A DNA stretch of 28,813 nucleotides. Origin: Candidatus Heimdallarchaeota archaeon (GTDB lineage: Archaea > Asgardarchaeota > Njordarchaeia > Njordarchaeales > JAMOTR01). Position 1 is the stretch's first letter. Each line of letters starts with the position of its first letter. The position numbers were made by a program, and so were the translations under genes. The notes under the pieces were generated by a model. That model saw only the letters and a program-made list of their open reading frames with translations. It did not search any database and had not been told where the DNA came from. Positions 21,724 to 28,813 of this stretch are shown in pieces. The stretch is taken from contig JAMOTR010000054.1 in assembly GCA_027068385.1 (NCBI GenBank), positions 1 to 28,813 on the forward strand. Direction: 5' to 3'.

Positions 21724-23115
21724 ATGGACTATCGTAAGAATATGATCTACTTATTCGAGCCCAAGAGCGTAGCTCTAATAGGAGCGACGGATAAGCCTGG
21801 TAAGGTCGGACGCGCGATAGCGGAAAACCTATTAAAGTTCCCCGGGAAAGTGTACTTCGTAAACATAAAGTGTCAAAACGGTCAAGAGCTTCTCGGAAAG
21901 CCGTGCTATAAGACGATAAAGGACGTCCCCGAGGATGTAGACCTTGCCGTCATAGCCGTACCCGCGAAGGTCGTACCTAGCGTAGTTAAGGAGTGCGTAG
22001 AGAAAGGAGTAAAGGCGATCATAATAATATCCGCGGGATTCAAGGAGACCGGTCCTGAAGGGGCTAAGCTCGAGGAGGAGATATTGAAGATCGTTGAGGG
22101 TACCGGGGTGGCCGTATTAGGCCCCAACTGTTTAGGCGTATACGTTCCTAAGACCTCGCTAGATACAATATTTAATCCGCCCGACAGGCAGGATAAGCCG
22201 AAGCACGGAGGCATCGCCTTCATATCCCAATCGGGAGCCTTCGGAGCGGCCTTTATGGACCGGATGGCGGACTTAGGCATAGGGCTCTCGAAGTTCATTA
22301 GTTACGGCAACGCGATGCAGATAGATGAGAGCGACCTCATAGAGTTCCTTAACGAGGACCCGGATACGAAGGTAATAGCGGCTTACATCGAAGGAGTAAA
22401 GGACGGACGTAAGTTCGCGAGAGTATTAGAGAAGCTAAGAAAACCTCTTGTCGTGTTCAAAGCCGGAATCACTCAGGCCGGAGCTAAGGCGGCTTCGAGT
22501 CACACGGGAAGTCTAGCTGGGGCCGCGGAGATCTATAAGGGGGTGTTCCACCAGTATAACGTAGTGGACGTGTTCGACATGCAGGAGCTCCTCGACGCCT
22601 CCGTGGCTCTAGAGAGGCAGCCTCCGATGAGGGGCGAGAACGTAGCGATCGTAACTAACGGAGGGGGAGCCGGAGTGATGACGAGCGATTACGTCGTGCT
22701 CCACGGTATGAAGCTCGCGGAACTGAGCGAGGAGACTAAGAGGCGTCTAAAGGAATCTCTTCCGCCCGCGGCTAGCGTAAATAATCCCGTGGACGTATTA
22801 GGGGACGCTCCTGTAGAGAGGTATGAGAAGGCGATAGAGGAAGTAATAAAGGACGAGGACGTGGATGCTATAATCGTTATAGCCCTAATGCAGAGCCCCG
22901 CCTTAGACTTCGAGAGGTTCTACGAGATGATCGTAAGGAAGGCTAAGGAGGCTAACGATAAGGGTAAACCTATGGTCTTAATATTACCCGGAGGGCGCGT
23001 CCCGAAGGAGTACGTGAAGAAGTTCGTCGATGCCGGTATACCCGCGTATATTACCCCTCTACAGGCGGTGAAGGCGTTGAGAGCTCTGAAGATTCGGGGC
23101 GAGAGGAGCTCTTGA
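21724..23115 (+). CDS. ADP-forming acetyl-CoA synthetase, alpha subunit (paralogue 2)
   Basis: The 463-residue protein has the complete alpha-subunit layout: CoA-binding Rossmann domain (LFEPKSVALIGATDKPGKVG), LGPNCLGVYVP, ISQSGAFGAAFMD, ISYGNAMQIDESDLIEFL, and the phosphohistidine loop KAASSHTGSLAG with His260, then the second ligase domain (VTNGGGAGVMTSDY, NNPVDVLGDA). It is closer to the standard length than the paralogue at 3596-4894. With an ATP-grasp beta subunit, absent here, it would form ATP from acetyl- or aryl-acyl-CoA. A TATA-like CACTTTTTA (about 21694-21702) and a GAGGT SD precede the ATG. Confidence 0.92.
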   Translation: MDYRKNMIYLFEPKSVALIGATDKPGKVGRAIAENLLKFPGKVYFVNIKCQNGQELLGKPCYKTIKDVPEDVDLAVIAVPAKVVPSVVKECVEKGVKAIIIISAGFKETGPEGAKLEEEILKIVEGTGVAVLGPNCLGVYVPKTSLDTIFNPPDRQDKPKHGGIAFISQSGAFGAAFMDRMADLGIGLSKFISYGNAMQIDESDLIEFLNEDPDTKVIAAYIEGVKDGRKFARVLEKLRKPLVVFKAGITQAGAKAASSHTGSLAGAAEIYKGVFHQYNVVDVFDMQELLDASVALERQPPMRGENVAIVTNGGGAGVMTSDYVVLHGMKLAELSEETKRRLKESLPPAASVNNPVDVLGDAPVERYEKAIEEVIKDEDVDAIIVIALMQSPALDFERFYEMIVRKAKEANDKGKPMVLILPGGRVPKEYVKKFVDAGIPAYITPLQAVKALRALKIRGERSS

Positions 23116-23142
23116 TTTTTCTATATACGATCATAAACGATC

Positions 23143-23982
23143 GTGAGCCTCTATCATGAAGTAAAGAGGTTAATAGAACTAGGACAGGTCGGAAACGTAT
23201 TATCTAGCCTTCACGCTTCCCGGGCTTCCCCGCGCGAGGAGGACTTAGAAGAATTTTATAACGCCACGGTTCGCTTACTCACGGACGCTTTAACGAGTAA
23301 GGCCCGGCGGTCTAGACAATATCTAGATCGGCTCATAGATAAGGCGTACCGTACGATAGATAGAGGAGGGGTAAAGATCGTAGGAGGAAAGCCCGGACTA
23401 GCCTCGCGGCCCCGGTATGAGAAGCTACTTAATATACTCGATAGACACGGAAACTCGTTCGAAGAGTGTAGGGTGAAGACGCTTAAGGCGATAGCATATT
23501 ACGCGCTATATCCAAAATACAGACGCCTTCCGATCATGAACTGTTCGATCATGAAGTACGACGGTATCATGAAGCTCATGCACTGTTTCACTAGCTCCCT
23601 ACGGTGTATGGAGGCGTACAATAAGCTCTCCGAATATAAGACTATATTTACCCTAAGGAGCGCTTTGCGCGCGGCTTACGTGGAGAGGGATCCGGAGTTC
23701 GCCCTAAGAGGAGCATTACCATTATTACATTTAGGAACTCCCGCGGATAAGGCCGAAGCTTATCTAATACTCGCGGACCTCCTCGGGACGGAGGAGATGA
23801 AGGAGAAGGCTAAGCGCGCTCTAAAGGAGTTAGAAAACTATTGTAGAGGTGATTATTGTGGAAAGATAGACAGAGCGATCGACTATTCTAGGACATGTAC
23901 GCGCATACCTCGGCTTAAGGAGTACGCGGAAACCGTTCTTCGAGGTTTTTTGCGAAACAATAATAGAAAGCTCCTGATCTGA
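23143..23982 (+). CDS. Helical protein of 279 residues, function unknown
   Basis: The start is a GTG, preceded by a TATATA box at about 23121-23126. The protein is basic and helical, with a TPR-like character in its second half (EFALRGALPLLHLGTPADKAEAYLILADLLG). It contains ten cysteines or nearly so, in pairs such as NYCRGDYCGK and RTCTR, unusual against the Cys-poor neighbours. No family was recognised. The KaiC-like ATPase gene starts four bases after its stop, so the pair is cotranscribed and may act together. Confidence 0.6.
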   Translation: MSLYHEVKRLIELGQVGNVLSSLHASRASPREEDLEEFYNATVRLLTDALTSKARRSRQYLDRLIDKAYRTIDRGGVKIVGGKPGLASRPRYEKLLNILDRHGNSFEECRVKTLKAIAYYALYPKYRRLPIMNCSIMKYDGIMKLMHCFTSSLRCMEAYNKLSEYKTIFTLRSALRAAYVERDPEFALRGALPLLHLGTPADKAEAYLILADLLGTEEMKEKAKRALKELENYCRGDYCGKIDRAIDYSRTCTRIPRLKEYAETVLRGFLRNNNRKLLI

Positions 23983-23986
23983 TCAG

Positions 23987-24829
23987 ATGATACATCGCGA
24001 CCGTAAAATCATAAGATCTCCCGCGGGTAAGCCTTACATCATAAAAGATATAAATGTGGTCCCAACGGGAATCGAGGAGTTAGATAAACTCTTGGTTCGG
24101 CACTCCCAGGACCAAAAGCCGGGCGTCGATATACCGGGTATATATATGATAGGAGGCGGCCCCGGAACGGGTAAGACGTTGCTCGCGTTGACGTTAGCGC
24201 GGAAAGCGTGCGAGTCCGGGGCCGCTCCCATATACTTCACGGTAGAGGAAACTACTTCGGAGCTCATAAGGGCGGCAAAGAAGATCAACATAGACATAGA
24301 GAAATGCATCGAGGAAGGGAGGATGGCCATCGTGGAGTTTGCCCCAAGAAAAGGGCTCGCGGATGAGTCTCCGTATATTATCTCGTATGAGTCGATAGCC
24401 GATAGCGAATCCTTGGAGCAGAGTCTCATCGATACCCTATCCATAGTGATGGGGGACCTAGAGTCGCCTTCCCATTACGTTCTCATCTTCGATTCACTTC
24501 CTGCCCTCACGAGCGTCGCTCCAAACATACATAAGCGCGACTTCCTACGCGTATTAAAGAGCTCGTCGAACATCGCTTATTCATTAACTCGGGTTATTAC
24601 CGAGGCGGACTTCACCGTCGAGCAGTACGTGACGAAAGGGATCATACTCCTCAATGCCGTGAGGACGGTAGACGGATTCGTACGCTATATGTTGATACCC
24701 AAGATGCGCGCTAGGGCTCACTATACCGGGCCGGTTCCGTTCGACATAACTACCGAGGGTCTCAAGATATATCTACCGGGCACGAAGGAGTTCGAAGAAC
24801 GCATAAAAATACTAAGGGAGCGTTTTTAA
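23987..24829 (+). CDS. KaiC-like RecA-superfamily ATPase
   Basis: The 280-residue protein is a single-domain KaiC/RadA-type P-loop ATPase: PTGIEELDKLL near 26-36, Walker A GGGPGTGKT at 56-64, the catalytic acidic pair Glu87-Glu88 (FTVEET), and Walker B VLIFDSLPALTS with Asp169. The end (MRARAHYTGPVPFDITTEGLKIYLPG) matches archaeal KaiC-like proteins. Such archaeal proteins serve in signalling and regulation, for example of motility or phosphorylation networks, but the role of this one is unknown. It follows the 279-residue protein by four bases. Its stop overlaps the convergent rpoB stop by four bases. Confidence 0.88.
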   Translation: MIHRDRKIIRSPAGKPYIIKDINVVPTGIEELDKLLVRHSQDQKPGVDIPGIYMIGGGPGTGKTLLALTLARKACESGAAPIYFTVEETTSELIRAAKKINIDIEKCIEEGRMAIVEFAPRKGLADESPYIISYESIADSESLEQSLIDTLSIVMGDLESPSHYVLIFDSLPALTSVAPNIHKRDFLRVLKSSSNIAYSLTRVITEADFTVEQYVTKGIILLNAVRTVDGFVRYMLIPKMRARAHYTGPVPFDITTEGLKIYLPGTKEFEERIKILRERF

Positions 24830-27800
24830 TCGAACCTACTATGTAGCTTAATCTTCGGCATGATTCCCATAGCTAAGAGCGTCACGTAAAGTACGTAGAA
24901 CGGATACGGGACTTTTACGGGGTACAGGTCGGGCTTACCGCAGAAGGGACACACGGGAACCTCGCGTCCTCCCTCCCTCTTGTAGTACCCTATTCCTCCG
25001 CAGTTCTTACATACGTATATCGTAGTCTCGTCGGAGTTTACAAGCATGCGGTCTAAGAGCACGAACGAGGCTCCGTGTCCTACGAACGTATCGCGCTCCA
25101 TCTCTCCCACGCGAAGTCCTCCCTCGCGGGACTTTCCTTCGGTAGGCTGTCTGATGTGTAACTGATACTTACCACGGGAACGCATGTGCATCTTATCGCG
25201 AACCTCGTGCTTCAGGCGCCGGTAGTGTAGGGACACTAAGAAGATCTTCCTATTAAGCATCCTTCCGGTACGTCCGTCGTACATCGTCCTCTCTCCGTAC
25301 GGGTTGAACCCTAGCTCCTTGAGCCGACGTTGTACGATGTCCATAGCGGATATATCTTCTATGTCGCGGTTGGGGAACCGCTTCTTCTTGTATTCCTCTA
25401 TTATGCGCGGATCCTTGAAGCGGAAGGGGGTTCCGTCGAAGGGCTTTCCGGTCTTTAGGGCTATTAGGGAGGCGAGACCCTCTATTATGAGTCCTAACGT
25501 CATACGACTCGGCATCGCGTGGGGGTTAAGGATGAGATCGGGTACGATTCCGTCCGCGGTATACGGGAGGTCTTCTTGCCTATATAGCATGCCTACCACT
25601 CCCTTCTGTCCCTGACGAGTCGCGAACTTATCACCTAAGCTCGGAGGCCTGTGGTCGCGTAAGCGCACGTAAGTGTATAAGTCGGAGGCGGCGCGGATGA
25701 AGAACAGGACGTCATTTACGTACATCGGAAAGTGTTCCTTCATAGTCTCAGAGGTGTCCACGAAGTCCGTCATCCTCTTGGTCTCGAAGCGGCTCGGCTG
25801 GGCGCGTCCTACTAATACCTCTCCGCGCTTTACTAATACTTCGGGTTCTACTACTCCGTCCTCACCGAGCTTACGGAAGTAATGAGGGACTCTCGGGCTC
25901 TTCTTTACTCCTATCTTGTAGATCTGATTATCTACTAGCTTATCGGCCTCCCGAGGTATCACCACTCCCACCTGAGTGTTAGAGATTATGCCCTCGGGGC
26001 TCTTAGGACCTCCTACTAGTAGAATCTCAACGCGCTTTAGTAGATAGTCGCGGGCGAGACCGCGCTCCACGGAGCTCTGATTAAGCACGATAGCGTCGCG
26101 CATGTTATATCCCTCCATCACCTGCACCGCCACGATCATGTTCTCTCCGTAGGGCCTCTCGTGATACCCGCTAAGTTCTCCTCCTTTCGTCGTCACTAGA
26201 GGGACCTGAGGATAGAAGAGGATGCGCGTAGAGCTCATTACGCGTATCGGGAAGTCCGCGTACGGGAGTCCTATAGCCTGCTTAGCCATTCCCGCTCCGT
26301 AGATGTTCCTAGGTGAGTGGTTGTGCTCCTGGAAAGGTAATAACGAGGCGGATACTCCGAAGATCCGCGCGGGATGTATCTCTACGTGCGTGTGATCTAT
26401 GGTCACGTCCTTAGGCCGTAAGGCCACGAGAGCGTATTCCTCCTCCTGAGCGTCTAGATACTCTATGAGACCGAACTCTAGGAGCATGTCCCGAGCGTTC
26501 TTGTTGATCGACCTAGCGAACTCTATGACCTTTCTAAAGAGCTCGTCCGAAGGCATATAAGCGCCATTTATGTTCACGAACGCCCTCTCAAGCTCCTCCT
26601 CGGTGAGTATTCCGTGGAGCACGAAGTGCTTTAGGTACCGCACCTCGAAGGGCTCGTCCTCGGATTTTCTGGGATCCATTCTCTCCAGCGTCCTCTCAAG
26701 CTCCTCGGCTTCCTCTTTATGTCCTTTCTTTACGAGACTCTCGATCTCGTTCTTAATCTCGTTCTTGTACTTAGCGTAGAACTCCTCCTTTAGCCTCTTA
26801 TCGAGCTCACCTCTGTTCTTAAAGAGAACGATTAGCGGGCGTCTCATCCTTCCTCCGTCCGCGGAGATCCGGACTATGTTTTCGTTAGGTTCGTAGTGTA
26901 TGTTTACCTCCTTAATAGCCCTAGAGAAGAAGATCTCGATTTCCCTTATGCGGTTCGGTATGAACTTGTCGTACCTCTTTAGAATGTCCACGAGCTTACC
27001 CTTCCTTACCTCCGCGTTCGTCCTCTTAGAGCGCTCCGTCCTTATTAGCTCGGGATATTTGCTCTCTACGTAAGAGAGGCCCAGGCGGCGTATGCGCCTA
27101 AATTCCTCCACGAACTCTTCGGGGTTCGTCACTACCCCTATCACTTCACCGTCCAAGATCACCTGGGCGGGCGGCTTACCGGTAGCTTGGAACACATCCC
27201 GCCGGAACTCTATGTTGTTCGCTTCCTCTAGTCCCTTGAGGCAGTTTTCGACTTTACCCTCTATTGAGGTACACTTAATCGCGCGTAGTATAGCTACGAG
27301 CATCTCGCGCTCGTGCTTTAATAGGCCCTGAGTGAACATAGCCCCTATAGCCATGTGCTTCTGAATACCGATGTTTAGGCCGTCGGGCGTCTCGTCGGGA
27401 CACATACGTCCCCGCTGGGTCGGGTGTAAATCGCGCACCTCGGGGTTCTTCCTCTTCTTCTCCATGAGCACCTTTATACGTCTTAAGAGGGCGAGGAGGT
27501 AGTAGTGGTTCGTCCGCTCCATCACCTCCGTCACGCCGGTGATATCGAGTAGCTTTCCGGTTCCTAGTATGTTCGAGATCTTCTCGTTAAACGCTGAGCT
27601 CTTATCTCCGGTGTGTTCTACTACGATCTTAGCTATCGCGCGCCCTATTCTATTTAGGTACTCCTTAATGCTCTTCTCGTCCTCAGGGGCTCCGGATATC
27701 TTCCGCTCGGTGGTGATGTCCGTGATAGCGTCTACTAAGTTATCGTACATGGTCTTCACATAGTCCTTGATACCTTCGCTCACGATCATCGCGAGCAGAT

Positions 27801-28813
27801 CGCCGGAGGAAACCACGCGCTTGAAGCGATAGTGGTCACGGTCGTCGTAAGGGACGCGCCCTTCGATGCGTAGTAGTAGGCGTCTTATTACGCTTCCTAA
27901 TACTAGGGCCTTAGCCCTATAGATGTTCCGCGTAGGGTCGTCGCGGTCGTAGTCCATGAAGAAGTCCTGAAGGAACACGCGCGCTACGTACTCATTAATG
28001 AAGCGCCTCTTGTTCTGGAGGAATATTTCCTCGGCTTTCTTCTCGATGTCCTTCTTCGTCGGAGGGGTCTTGCGTATCTTGCGTTCATAATCCGCCTTTA
28101 GCTTATTCTCGGCCCGCTCGTAAGAGAGTTTCTTAATCATCTCCCGGAACTCCTCCGCCTGAGCGCGCCGTATCTGGAGCTGTCTATCGAACTCCTCTAT
28201 CTTCCTAAAGTCGCCTATGGGGGAGACGGAGGTGGTGATGAAGGCGTTCACTTCTTCCTCGGGGATCTCTATCTCCTCCGGAGGCTTGCCCTCCTCCTCG
28301 CTCTTAATTAGTGCATATAGCGCCTCGAATACGGCATAAGCCGGAACCTCTACGCTCTTCCTCTCCTCTTGAGAGAGCTCCCCGGAGGCGGAGAACTTCG
28401 GCCGAGTTACGTACACGCGCCTAGCGAATCCCCTTTCCATCTCCACGTACGTCTTTCTTACCTGATTATACGCGGCCGTCCGGCTACTCACGGCATTCGC
28501 GCGCTTATGGTCCTCCTTAGGCCTCGCTATGATGAATATACGCTGGGCTCCAGTCTCCTTCATGATTATCGCGCGGTCGGTACCCTCGTGTATGATGTAA
28601 CCACCGGGATCCCGCCGATCGGAGTAAAGTACGGGATCTAATATGCGATCGGAGGTGTCCCTGTATAAGGAACAGAACCCGCTTCCTACCATCACGGGTA
28701 TCTCCCCTATCTTCGTCCGAGTCTTCCTAGGCTTCTCATCGAAGTCGTCGGGCCGGACGTAGTATCTACCGCTTCCCGGGGGCCGCTCGAGACGCACCTT
28801 GAACCTTACCCGG
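24826..28813 (-). CDS. rpoB: RNA polymerase subunit B (unsplit), N-terminus beyond window
   Basis: The frame has a GTG at 28797 but stays open to the right edge; the protrusion region expected before IGEIPVMVGS is missing, so the true start lies outside. At least 1328 residues are seen, against about 1120-1130 for a complete crenarchaeal RpoB. Landmarks (numbered from the GTG): DPGGYIIHEG 63, DRDHYRFKRV 319, RMCPDETPDG 464, NHSPRNIYG 826, EGYNMRDAIVLNQSS 895, LGDKFATRQGQKG 1054, RQPTEGKSREGGLRVGEMERD and a C-terminal zinc site (CKNCGG ... CPFCGK). Extra segments lie around 205-275 and 660-775. Near-invariant residues differ: Arg900 where Glu is expected and Gln1062 where His is expected. Both catalytic lysines of the GDKF-QKG segment are kept. 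It is likely functional but very divergent. Confidence 0.93.
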   Translation of the reverse strand, partial: RVRFKVRLERPPGSGRYYVRPDDFDEKPRKTRTKIGEIPVMVGSGFCSLYRDTSDRILDPVLYSDRRDPGGYIIHEGTDRAIIMKETGAQRIFIIARPKEDHKRANAVSSRTAAYNQVRKTYVEMERGFARRVYVTRPKFSASGELSQEERKSVEVPAYAVFEALYALIKSEEEGKPPEEIEIPEEEVNAFITTSVSPIGDFRKIEEFDRQLQIRRAQAEEFREMIKKLSYERAENKLKADYERKIRKTPPTKKDIEKKAEEIFLQNKRRFINEYVARVFLQDFFMDYDRDDPTRNIYRAKALVLGSVIRRLLLRIEGRVPYDDRDHYRFKRVVSSGDLLAMIVSEGIKDYVKTMYDNLVDAITDITTERKISGAPEDEKSIKEYLNRIGRAIAKIVVEHTGDKSSAFNEKISNILGTGKLLDITGVTEVMERTNHYYLLALLRRIKVLMEKKRKNPEVRDLHPTQRGRMCPDETPDGLNIGIQKHMAIGAMFTQGLLKHEREMLVAILRAIKCTSIEGKVENCLKGLEEANNIEFRRDVFQATGKPPAQVILDGEVIGVVTNPEEFVEEFRRIRRLGLSYVESKYPELIRTERSKRTNAEVRKGKLVDILKRYDKFIPNRIREIEIFFSRAIKEVNIHYEPNENIVRISADGGRMRRPLIVLFKNRGELDKRLKEEFYAKYKNEIKNEIESLVKKGHKEEAEELERTLERMDPRKSEDEPFEVRYLKHFVLHGILTEEELERAFVNINGAYMPSDELFRKVIEFARSINKNARDMLLEFGLIEYLDAQEEEYALVALRPKDVTIDHTHVEIHPARIFGVSASLLPFQEHNHSPRNIYGAGMAKQAIGLPYADFPIRVMSSTRILFYPQVPLVTTKGGELSGYHERPYGENMIVAVQVMEGYNMRDAIVLNQSSVERGLARDYLLKRVEILLVGGPKSPEGIISNTQVGVVIPREADKLVDNQIYKIGVKKSPRVPHYFRKLGEDGVVEPEVLVKRGEVLVGRAQPSRFETKRMTDFVDTSETMKEHFPMYVNDVLFFIRAASDLYTYVRLRDHRPPSLGDKFATRQGQKGVVGMLYRQEDLPYTADGIVPDLILNPHAMPSRMTLGLIIEGLASLIALKTGKPFDGTPFRFKDPRIIEEYKKKRFPNRDIEDISAMDIVQRRLKELGFNPYGERTMYDGRTGRMLNRKIFLVSLHYRRLKHEVRDKMHMRSRGKYQLHIRQPTEGKSREGGLRVGEMERDTFVGHGASFVLLDRMLVNSDETTIYVCKNCGGIGYYKREGGREVPVCPFCGKPDLYPVKVPYPFYVLYVTLLAMGIMPKIKLHSRFD

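Noticed and set aside
28797..28813. GTG at 28797 as the true start of rpoB.
   Set aside because: The frame stays open to the edge and conserved N-terminal RpoB sequence is missing, so the gene continues outside.

Overview
The window reads as a compact chromosome segment of a fast-evolving archaeon, most like the Thermoproteota (Crenarchaeota). Direct support: an unsplit RNA polymerase B subunit, a TFB with zinc ribbon and two cyclin folds, archaeal riboflavin kinase, A-type ATPase subunits, archaeal TyrRS, tRNA-splicing endonuclease, Pth2, a KaiC-like ATPase, TTTAAA/TTTATA boxes close to leaderless starts, and Shine-Dalgarno (SD) sites of the GGAGGTGA type inside operons. Proteins are rich in Arg, Lys, Glu and Ile, which fits a thermophile. 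The exact lineage cannot be told from the sequence.

Layout. 1-3580 (minus): operon coiled-coil protein > riboflavin kinase > RpoH > A-ATPase subunit E > subunit I (cut by the left edge). 3596-4894: ADP-forming acyl-CoA synthetase alpha subunit. 4869-5903 (minus): ThiI-like protein. 5963-9942 (plus): TruA > TFB joined in frame to a membrane protein > EndA > MoaA. 9887-10324 (minus): zinc-ribbon/winged-helix protein. 10426-11512 (plus): ribosomal protein S19 > TrmB-like regulator. 11457-12901 (minus): FKBP/SlyD-type isomerase > inositol monophosphatase-family enzyme. 12974-14392 (plus): TyrRS > bacterial-type aspartate decarboxylase PanD, whose stop codon lies inside the C box of a C/D box guide RNA. 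14495-20739 (plus): an unrecognised pair, a 693-residue membrane protein with an RCK/TrkA-N-like tail and a 1397-residue soluble protein. 20796-24829 (plus): helical protein > Pth2, a second acyl-CoA synthetase alpha, a helical protein > KaiC-like ATPase. 24826-28813 (minus): RpoB, its N-terminus beyond the right edge. No gap exceeds about 105 bases; no tRNA, rRNA, CRISPR array or transposon was seen.

The strongest theme is an unusual transcription apparatus. RpoH has the eukaryotic RPB5 two-domain layout rather than the usual archaeal mini-subunit and lies in a riboflavin kinase/ATPase operon instead of beside rpoB. RpoB carries two large extra segments and changes at near-invariant active-centre residues. 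TFB runs without a stop into a polytopic membrane protein, although a one-base change in a T6 run would restore two overlapping genes. Other notable points are a ThiI homologue with no cysteine at all, PanD in an archaeon, a well-formed C/D guide RNA, an isolated rps19, and the translationally coupled membrane/giant-protein pair, the best candidate here for an undescribed system.
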